Below, piece after piece: positions 56,601 to 64,000 of a stretch of DNA of 64,000 nt. The notes under the pieces are model-generated. The model saw only the letters and a program-made list of their open reading frames with translations, was not told where the DNA came from and did no database searches. This DNA comes from Macrostomum hystrix (taxonomy: Eukaryota; Platyhelminthes; Macrostomidae). The position numbers and the translations under genes are program-made. Location: positions 12,091,001 through 12,155,000 of the forward strand of contig CATNEN010000007.1 in assembly GCA_950097015.1 (NCBI GenBank), in the 5' to 3' direction. Within the stretch, counting starts at the first letter, position 1, and each line of letters starts with the position of its first letter.

Positions 56601-59600
56601 GTGATGATGGCATCTGCCAGACTGGTGCTAGTGGCATCTGCTAGACTGGTGCTGGTGTGAGCCTGGGTGATGATGGCATCTGCTAGACTGGTGCTGGTGT
56701 GAGCCTGGGTGATGATGGCATCTGCCAGACTGGTGCTAGTGGCATCTGCTAGACTGGTGCTGGTGTGAGCCTGGGTGATGATGGCATCTGCCAGACTGGT
56801 GCTAGTGGCATCTGCTAGACTGGTGCTGGTGTGAGCCTGGGTGATGATGGCATCTGCCAGACTGGTGCTGGTGTACTAATTACTATCATATGTTGCCTTT
56901 CTACTAGACGAGGACGAGAAGGACGACGACAACCAGCCGACGGACGCAGCCAGCAACGGCGCCGGTGCCGCAGGCGGCCTGGATGACGAGGACGCCGTGG
57001 TGCCGGCCACCAAGGTGACCGGGGCTGGCAGGAAGCGACCCTCGAAAGAGCCGATCGGAGGCGGCAAGCTCAAATCCGGCAGGCTGAACTCCATCAAGAT
57101 CTCGCAGTTTATGTCCGGCGTTGAAGGCGTGGAGCAGGTGCGTAGCATTGCCTGCCTGCCTAAACCCCCGGTCTGTCTGACCCCCTGTCTGCCTGACTCC
57201 CTGTCTGCCTAACCCCCCTGTCTGCCTGACTCCCTGTCTGTCTGACCCCCTGTCTGTCTGACCCCCTGTCTGTCTGACCCCCTGTCTGCCTGACTCCCTG
57301 TCTGCCTAACCCCCCTGTCTGTCCAACCCACTGTCTGTCCGACCCACTGTCTGTCCGTCCTACTGTCTGCCTGATCCCCCTGTTTGCCTGCATAATCTAC
57401 TGCACTCTTCACCCTCTGCTCCCACAACCCACTAAACCCGTTCACCCACCTGTCTGGTTCCACAATCCACTAAACCCGTTCACCCACCTGTCTGGTTCCA
57501 CAACCCACTCCACCTGTTCACTCTCCGCAGGTCCTGGATGCCGCCGTGGTATCCCGTGTCCGCGAGATCGTCCGCCGCGCCTGCGCCTTCGAAGGCAGCC
57601 GCTTCCCCGGCTGTCAGCCAGTTTCCATGGACGCCAAGAACTTGCTCATGCTGCAGCAGAATGACTACCGGGTGTCCTGGAAGGCCGACGGCTTTCGCTA
57701 CATGATGGCCGTTCTTGGCCGCGGCGAGGTCTACGCCATAGACAGAGACAACAGCATCTTCCTGGTGCCCAACCTGGAGTTCCCCAGCCGGAAGGACCCG
57801 TCAAGGCACGTTGCGGACACCGTGCTGGATGGCGAGCTGGTGATTGACACGGTGCAGGGCGCGACCATTCCCCGCTACCTGATCTACGACGCTGTGCAGT
57901 TCGAGTCCCAGCCTGTTGGCCGCTGCCCCTTCTCCAGGCGGCTGCAGTGCATCGAGCTGGAGCTCATCGGGCCGCGCAACGCCATGAAGCAGCGACTGGG
58001 GGCGCAGCTACCCAAGGAGCCGTTCTCTGTGCGACTCAAGGTAGAACCTCCTTAGCCCCGCTGAACTGAACCTAATCCATAGCCCCGATGAACTGAACCT
58101 AATCCTTAGCCCAAATGAACTGAACCTAATCCTTAGCCCCGATGAACTGAACCTAATCCATAGTCCCGATGAACTGAACCTAATCCTTAGCCCAAATGAA
58201 CTGAACCTAATCCTTAGCCCCGATGAACTGAACCTAATCCTTAGCCCCGATGAGCTGAAACCTAATCCTTAGCCCAAATGAACTGAACCTAATCCTTAGC
58301 CCCGATGAACTGAACCTAATCCTTAGCCCCGATGAACTGAACCTAATCTATAGCCCCGATTAATTGAACCTAATCTTTAGCCCCGATGAGCTGAACCTAA
58401 TCTATAGCCCCGATTAATTGAACCTAATCTTTAGCCCCGATGAGCTGAAACCTAATCCTCAGCCCAAATGAACTGAACCTAATCCTTAGCCCCTCTGAAC
58501 TGAACCTAATCCTTAGCCCCGATGAGCTAAAATCCTAAATTTCAACCAATTAATCTTCAAATCCTGTCTACTAAAATCCCATTTCCCAAAATCCCTTAAT
58601 CCTAAACCCTAAATTGTCTAAAGATCCCATTTTCCTCTCGAAAATCCCATTTCTTCTTATTATCGTGACCCTATTCCCAAACAAAAATCCCCAGGGCTTC
58701 TACGGCATCGACGCCTGCGTGAAGCTGCTGAGCCAAGAGTTCACGGAAAGTCTCGGCCACGAGACAGACGGCCTGATCTTCCAGCCGGCCGGGCCCAATG
58801 ATGTGTACGTTGGCGGCTCGCTGGCCACGCTGCTGAAGTGGAAGCCGCCAGAGCTGAACACCGTGGACTTCAAGCTGCAATGGATTCGCAGGCGAGAGCC
58901 CGGCTGCCTGGAGGAGCACTTCGGCGACCTGTATGCCGGTGGCAGCGACGTGTCCATGGGCCGCATCCGCCTCACTAAGAAGGACGCCGCTCGTTATGAT
59001 GGCAAAATTGTGGAGTGCAAATTCGACTCCCAAATGCGCACCTGGGTCATACTCAAGGAGCGCCTGGACAAGTCCTTCCCTAACAAGATTGACACTGTCA
59101 ACGGTGCGTGCTTTTCATGGTCTGCCTGTTGATGATTGTCATTGTTAGCTGCTTAGATAGGTAGCTGGCAGTCCAGCTCTCGCATGCTCACTGTCCTACT
59201 ACCAGTAGTCAAATACGCTCTCGCATGCTCACTGTCCTACTGCCAGTAGTCAAATACGCTCTTGCATGCTCACTGTCCTACTGCCAGTAGTCAAATACGC
59301 TCTCGCATGCTCACTGTCCTACTGCCAGTAGTCAAATCAGCTCTCGCATGCTCACTGTCCTACTGCCAGTAGTCAAATCAGCTCTCGCATGCTCACTGTC
59401 CTACTGCCAGTAGTCAAATACGCTCTCGCATGCTCACTGTCCTACTGCCAGTAGTCAAATACGCTCTCGCATGCTCACTGTCCTACTGCCAGTAGTCAAA
59501 TACGCTCTCGCATGCTCACTGTCCTACTGCCAGTAGTCAAATGCGAATACCCACCATTTTCCGCAGCTGTGATCGCCAGCATCCTCAATCCGGTGACCAA

Positions 59601-59703
59601 GCAGCGCCTGCTGGAATTCGTTGACAACGCCCTGCGAGTTCGGGCCGAGCAGAGTCGAGACAGGCAGCTGATGCCGCCTCCCCGACAGATGACTGTGCGC
59701 TGA
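53648..59703 (+). CDS. RNGTT: mRNA-capping enzyme (triphosphatase-guanylyltransferase), 9 exons, 620 aa
   Basis: Nuclear bifunctional enzyme that removes the RNA 5' gamma-phosphate and adds GMP. Exons: 53648-53702, 53809-53918, 54475-54670, 54757-54832, 54917-55056, 56908-57137, 57531-58040, 58695-59103, 59567-59703; GT/AG, 1863 nt. N-terminal phosphatase domain: [20 protein letters not shown] and the active loop [10 protein letters not shown] with Cys 124. An acidic and basic linker spans about 193-269. The guanylyltransferase has KADG with nucleotide-accepting Lys 320, [28 protein letters not shown] and CKFD, the order of nucleotidyltransferase motifs I, III, IIIa, IV and V. The end reads LMPPPRQM as in other animals. 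Human RNGTT has 597 aa. Introns 3 and 5-8 region hold minisatellites. Confidence 0.97.
54040..54405. repeat. 32-bp tandem repeat, about 11 copies
   Basis: GGGATCCTATGTCCTCACTG plus TCCTGTGAGGAT, in capping enzyme intron 2. Confidence 0.95.
55057..56878. repeat. 42-bp repeat (plus 24-bp short form) duplicating the exon 5 donor
   Basis: Roughly 45 units. Each repeats the exon end CTGCCAGACTGGTGCTGG and the donor GTGAGCCTGGGTGATG. Exon 5 itself ends in the first copy (55056). The short form GTGGCATCTGCTAGACTGGTGCTA recurs at intervals. It fills capping enzyme intron 5. Confidence 0.95.
57165..57385. repeat. Irregular (CTGTCTGYCTGACCCC)n repeat
   Basis: 15- to 17-base pyrimidine-rich units in capping enzyme intron 6, followed by two longer copies of CCACAACCCACTAAACCCG at 57420-57520. 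Confidence 0.9.
58043..58530. repeat. 27-bp tandem repeat, about 18 copies
   Basis: TTAGCCCCGATGAACTGAAC plus CTAATCC, starting a few bases after the exon 7 donor of the capping enzyme. Confidence 0.95.
59175..59545. repeat. 41-bp tandem repeat, 9 copies
   Basis: GCTCTCGCATGCTCACTGTC plus CTACTGCCAGTAGTCAAATAC, in capping enzyme intron 8. The unit contains the short inverted repeat CTACTGCCAGTAG. Confidence 0.95.
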
Positions 59704-59997
59704 CCCGTCCTGACCCACCTGACCATGGTGTGACCTGGCCGAGTCACCCACCCATATATATATATATATATTAATATTAAACAGAAACGCTTTTAAATGC
59801 GACACTCGTTAACAAAGTTGCAGTTTGCGGTGGTCCAATTCATTGCCTCTATGACTGGCCCAACCAATCTGCTCGTTAACTCGCTGCCGCTGCTGATCAG
59901 TAGTATATGTGGCGCATGTATTTTTGGTGCCTGTTCTCTGTCTGTGTTCTGCCCAAGCCTCCTTTTGTCAGAAATTTTTTTTTTAGTTGGAGACTGA

Positions 59998-60960
59998 CTT
60001 CAGTGCCGCCTGTCTCCCCCATCCTCTGATGCTTCAGTGCCGCCTGTCTCCCCATCCTCTGATGCTTCAGTGCCGCCTGTCTCCCCATCCTCTAATGCTT
60101 CAGTGCCGCCTGTCTCCCCATCCCCTGATGCTTCAGTGCCGCCTGTCTCCCCCATCCTCTGATGCTTCAGTGCCGCCTGTCTCCCCATCCCCTGATGCTT
60201 CAGTGCCGCCTGTCTCCCCCATCCTCTGATGCTTCAGTGCCGCCTGTCTCCCCCATCCTCTGATGCTTCAGTGCCGCCTGTCTCCCCCATCCTCTGATGC
60301 TTCAGTGCCGCCTGTCTCCCCCATCCTCTGATGCTTCAGTGCCGCCTGTCTCCCCCATCCTCTGATGCTTCAGTGCCGCCTGTCTCCCCCATCCTCTGAT
60401 GCTTCAGTGCCGCCTGTCTCCCCCATCCTCTGATGCTTCAGTGCCGCCTGTCTCCCCCCCATCCTCTGATGCTTCAGTGCCGCCTGTCTCCCCCATCCTC
60501 TGATGCTTCAGTGCCGCCTGTCTCCCCCCCATCCTCTGATGCTTTAGTGCCGCCTGTCTCCCCCATCCTCTGATGCTTCAGTGCCGCCTGTCTCCCCCAT
60601 CCCCTGATGCTTCAGTGCCGCCTGTCTCCCCCATCCCCTGATGCTTCAGTGCCGCCTGTCTCCCCCATCCTCTGATGCTTCAGTGCCGCCTGTCTCCCCC
60701 ATCCCCTGATGCTTCAGTGCCGCCTGTCTCCCCCATCCTCTGATGCTTCAGTGCCGCCTGTCTCCCCCATCCTCTGATGCTTCAGTGCCGCCTGTCTCCC
60801 CATCCCCTGATGCTTCAGTGCCGCCTGTCTCCCCCATCCCCCTGATGCTTCAGTGCCGCCTGTCTCCCCCATCCTCTAATGCTTCAGTGCCGCCTGTCTC
60901 CTCATCCCCTGATGCTTCAGTGCCGCCTGTCTCTCCCCATCCCCTGATGCTTCAGTGCCG
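59998..60960. repeat. 34-bp minisatellite, about 28 copies
   Basis: CTGATGCTTCAGTGCCGCCT plus GTCTCCCCCATCCT, with variation in the C-run length. Confidence 0.96.
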
Positions 60961-61212
60961 CGTGTCTCCAGCCTCTGGCCCTTCAGCCTCGCCGTGCGAA
61001 ATCGGATTTTGCCGTCCTGCCACTATCCGGATCCTCATTTGGGAGAGGCCAGTAGTGAGGGAGTCGCAACAGGCTTTTAATCCGGCATTGGGCCAGGTGA
61101 TTAGGCCTGGCCCGGTGTATGGCGGGCGCAGTCGGTTGGTCTTCTTCGAGTTTCGCTTCTTACGCAGAGCAGGCAGAGTAGCCTTCTGTCTCTTGTTTGG
61201 CGCGTCAGTCAT
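60952..61212 (-). CDS. Hypothetical small basic protein, 86 aa
   Basis: An ATG-started minus-strand frame outside the minisatellite. The N-terminus is strongly basic and would suit nuclear localisation (KRQK, RKKRNSKKTNR), followed by GPGLITWPNAGLKACC. I do not recognise it. The end runs to the edge of the 34-bp repeat, so the last residues may be intronic or spurious. It would diverge from DMAP1. It may equally be chance. Confidence 0.3.
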   Translation of the reverse strand: MTDAPNKRQKATLPALRKKRNSKKTNRLRPPYTGPGLITWPNAGLKACCDSLTTGLSQMRIRIVAGRQNPISHGEAEGPEAGDTRH

Positions 61213-61734
61213 TCTCAGCCCCTGCTAGCCTGTACATGTCCTCAGTACCCCGCCCGTATTGGTGTTTGCTTAGCCGAGTATTTAAATAAAACAAAATTGC
61301 TGACCGCCCGTGCCGTGCCGCCAACCACCGTCAGCATCGGTTCTCTGGCTGATCATTTCAAACTTGCTAGAGCTGGCGGGCTTCATAAGAATTTGGGCAT
61401 CCCGTATCGGCTGGAAGATCCTAGGCCCATCCTGGCTCATGGCTCAAGAGCTTGTTAAAAATCCTCTTCTGTGGATAGAGACCGGTAGTCGTTTTTATGG
61501 GATATTTGGGATCTGGCGCGCTCTTTGATAGCATGCGGGCATAAAACCATGCGAAGCTGTTTCATAGGCGCTTTTACGGCCCTAGACAAGACTTTCAGCA
61601 TTCTACGAGCCTATTGTAATTTATCTGTGTGGAAGTAAAATCCCACACAAGCTACACTGGATCAAATATACTCCAGTATAGGCTGACTTGCACAAGCGCA
61701 CTGAGTTGCTACCCCCACCAACAGATTTATCTCA

Positions 61735-61850
61735 ATCCCCAGCAGATTCAGTTCAATCCCAGCAGATTCAGTTCAATCCCCATCAGATTCAGTTCAATCC
61801 CAGCAGATTCAGTTCAATCCCAGCAGATTCAGTTCAATCCCCTTCAGGTA
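61735..61850. repeat. 20- to 21-bp tandem repeat, about 6 copies
   Basis: CAGCAGATTCAGTTCAATCC unit ending about 40 bases upstream of the DMAP1 start codon, inside its probable promoter or 5' UTR. Confidence 0.92.
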
Positions 61851-61891
61851 CGAATCCGCTCCCTTGCAGCCAGCCATCTCTCATCGCCCCA

Positions 61892-64000
61892 ATGGCCTCA
61901 TCCAATGACGTCAAGGACATCCTGGGCGGTCGCGACGCCGCGCCCCCTGAGTCGCCCATCACCCGTGACGTCCTGCTGTCCCGGGCGATGCCGCCGCCAT
62001 CGTCTGGTGGTCGAGGTGGCTCAACCACCAAGCCGGTAGGCCGGCAGCCGCAATTGAAGCGGCCCAAGGGCATGGCTCGCGAGCTGTGGAGCCTGATCAG
62101 CGCTGATTCGGACACCAACACGCTTGTGCCCACCGACACCGCCTACAAGCAGCCGCGGGCCCGCTTGGGTCCCGCCCGCGTCCGCCACTGGTGCTGGACG
62201 GCCTTCCGCAACCCGGCCCGCTCCGACCAGCTGGAGCTGCGGCACTGGCGCCGCGAGTGCGACCCGCCCGGAGACTACAGCTTCGCCAAGTTCAACAAGC
62301 TGCCAGACGTGCCCGACTGCACCGAGGAGCAGCTGACCGCGCACGGCCAGCCCGGCTGGACTGAGGCCGAGACCGCCCACCTGCTTGACATGCTGCGAAG
62401 GTAAGTCACGTGACTCACCAGTACACTAACTAGTTTGTCTGCATACTGTGTTCACCTGTCCCCTCTCCAGGTACCACATGCGCTTCGTGATCGTGCTGGA
62501 CCGCTGGGACTCCGAGCAATTCGGCCACCGCAGCCTGGAGGACCTGAAGGAGCGCTTCTACGGCCTGAGCCAGGCGCTGGAGGCGCAGCGGGCCGCCGCA
62601 GCCGGCAAGCCCCCACCTCGGCCGAACTTTGTCTACGACGCCGAACACGAGAGGCGGCGCCGCGAGCAGCTGGGCCTACTGCTGGCCCGCACCAAGGAGG
62701 AGGCGCTCGAGGAGGAGCGGCTGCGCCATGAGCTGGTCCGCATCGAGCAACGCCGGCAGGACCGAGAGAAGAAAACTGTGCACCTGCAGCGGCTTATCTC
62801 ACAGGTGCTGGTTCTGGTATTCTGTTGATTCAGAGTGCAAGCATTGCCGGTCTGTTCTTGGTGTCTGAAGCAGCAATGCCATAATAAGCAGAAGTCGGTG
62901 CCTATTATAATCCTAAATTAATCCGCTCACCTGGCCGTTCTCATCCCCCACCTGAATTCCAGGCTGACGCGGCCTCAGCGTCGCGACGCGCGGAGACTCC
63001 TGGCTCGCGTCGCTCCCACCCGGCCGGCGGATTCGGCAGCGGAGGCGGCGTCAGCGGCGGCGGTAGCAGCAGCATCGGCGGCGTAGCGCGCAAACGAACA
63101 GCGGCGGCACCGTCAACGCCGATGGAGACCGGCGGCCTTCGCTTCCAGGAGACCCGCCAGGCCGGCGCCTCGCTGCGCAGCGCCCGCATCCGGCTGCCGC
63201 AGCTGCTGGGCCAGAAAAAGGTGCGCACCCTGGACACTTGCCTCGAGGACCTCCGGGTGGACGCCAACCCCATCGCCACCGAGGAGGTTGCAGACGAGTT
63301 CAACCAGCTCAGATCGGATATTCTGCTCTACTCAGAGCTCAGAACCCACCTGCAGGCACTGGACTATGAGTTCCAGACGCTCAAGCACCGGTAAGTGCCT
63401 GGGTTGAGATTGAGGGCCAAGTTAGAGGGTGAAAAAGTTGCTGTTAGGGAAGTTCTCGGTGCGGAAGTGGTTGCTAGGTAAGATCCAGTTGAGGCAGTGG
63501 TTGCTTAAGAAATTTCAGGTTGCTACGGCAATTCCAGGTGAGGCAGTGGTTGCTAGGGTAATTCCAGGTGAGGCAGTGGTTGCTACGGCAATTCCAGGTG
63601 AGGCAGTGGTTGCTAGGGTAATTCCAGGTAAGGCAGGGGTTGCTACGGCAATTCCTGGTAAGGCGGTGGTTGTCAGAGAAGTTCCATGTAGGGATGGGTG
63701 TAAGAGGTAGCAAGTTCGTGGCTGTCAAGGTGTTACCACGGCAAATTTTTTCAATTCTCCCATCGCCCATGTCGCTGCCGCACCGCAGCTACGAACAGCT
63801 GTCCGGCAAGTCCTGCCCGGTGCACTGGGAGCCGTACCGTGGCCGCAACATCGGTGGCCAGGCGCCACCCGGCCCGGGCACTCGCAACAAAGGCAGCGTC
63901 GGGGCCGTCGGCAACTCCACTTCAACTACTCCGGGCGCCTCCGCGGCTGCAGGCTCAGGAGTTGCTGCGGCCAGCTCGGCGACTTCCGTTAGCTCCACCA
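61892..64000 (+). CDS. DMAP1: DNA methyltransferase 1-associated protein 1 (partial, 3' end beyond window)
   Basis: Chromatin protein, known as a subunit of NuA4/TIP60 and SRCAP-type complexes and a DNMT1 partner. Exons seen: 61892-62400, 62471-62804, 62963-63390, and 63789 past the window end; GT/AG and phases agree. MASSNDVKDILGG is the family start. LKRPKGMARELWSL, VRHWCWTAFRNPAR and YSFAKFNK follow. The SANT/Myb-like domain runs about 155-215 (WTEAETAHLLDMLRRYHMRFVIVLDRW; SLEDLKERFYGL). A charged helix with HERRRREQL comes next, then the DMAP1 C-terminal domain with RSARIRLPQLLGQKKV and FNQLRSDILLYSEL. The exon 4 tail is G/S/T/A-rich. Exon 3 has a Gly/Ser insert (about 300-320) not usual in vertebrates. 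Confidence 0.96.
63430..63690. repeat. 30-bp tandem repeat, about 8 copies, alternating
   Basis: GGTTGCTAGGGTAATTCCAG plus GTGAGGCAGT, alternating with a GCTACGGCAATTCC form, in DMAP1 intron 3. Each copy has donor-like CAGGTGAGG/CAGGTAAGG. Confidence 0.94.

Larger units (their letters stand above)
59704..61891. other. Intergenic region RNGTT / DMAP1
   Basis: (TA)n at 59755-59772, a large minisatellite at 59998-60960, one uncertain minus-strand ORF at 60952-61212, and a short repeat just upstream of DMAP1. CCCTTGCAG at about 61861-61869 is a good acceptor before the DMAP1 ATG and may mark a 5' UTR intron or trans-splice site. Confidence 0.45.

Overview
This 64 kb window is nuclear DNA of a bilaterian animal. 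It holds intron-rich genes for conserved animal proteins, non-LTR and LTR retroelements, and very many tandem repeats. GC-rich coding exons, AT-rich intergenic DNA and minisatellite-packed introns would suit a free-living flatworm such as Macrostomum or another lophotrochozoan. That placement is an inference; nothing in the sequence proves it.

Layout. 1-8032: a large fold-back structure. Two inverted arms made of a 177-bp tandem repeat (about 11 and 22 copies) flank a one-LTR, gag-only retroelement module. 8552-16986 (-): a 12-exon kainate-type ionotropic glutamate receptor. 18488-19873 (-): a single-exon N-acetylglutamate synthase. 21752-29152 (+): a 9-exon PICALM/AP180 clathrin adaptor. 29153-32035: minisatellites without a recognised gene. 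32036-32787 (+): a broken, intronless TBP core sequence with a 21-bp minisatellite grown inside it. 33400-33590 (-): a decayed scrap of protein-primed family B DNA polymerase. 33708-38125 (-): a LINE (endonuclease, RT, RNase H) lying inside a split (GCT)n tract. 38126-41651: repeats. 41652-45383 (+): a 6-exon C16orf89 (UPF0764) homologue. 47263-49882 (-): a 2-exon MOB2. 49883-53206: AT-rich DNA without a gene. 53648-59703 (+): the complete 9-exon mRNA capping enzyme. 61892 to the window end (+): DMAP1, truncated by the window edge.

Exon models were built by hand from family homology, GT/AG sites and phase. All six complete multi- and single-exon models give an uninterrupted reading frame of a length usual for the family (941, 461, 697, 357, 226 and 620 aa). 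The genes have unrelated roles (synapse, urea cycle/arginine synthesis, endocytosis, secreted protein, kinase signalling, mRNA capping, chromatin), so no operon or functional cluster is implied.

The most unusual points are the fold-back element with a gag/LTR core, introns whose minisatellites repeat a real splice site (capping enzyme intron 5, C16orf89 intron 4), the TBP relic carrying a coding-derived minisatellite, and the LINE inside a trinucleotide repeat.
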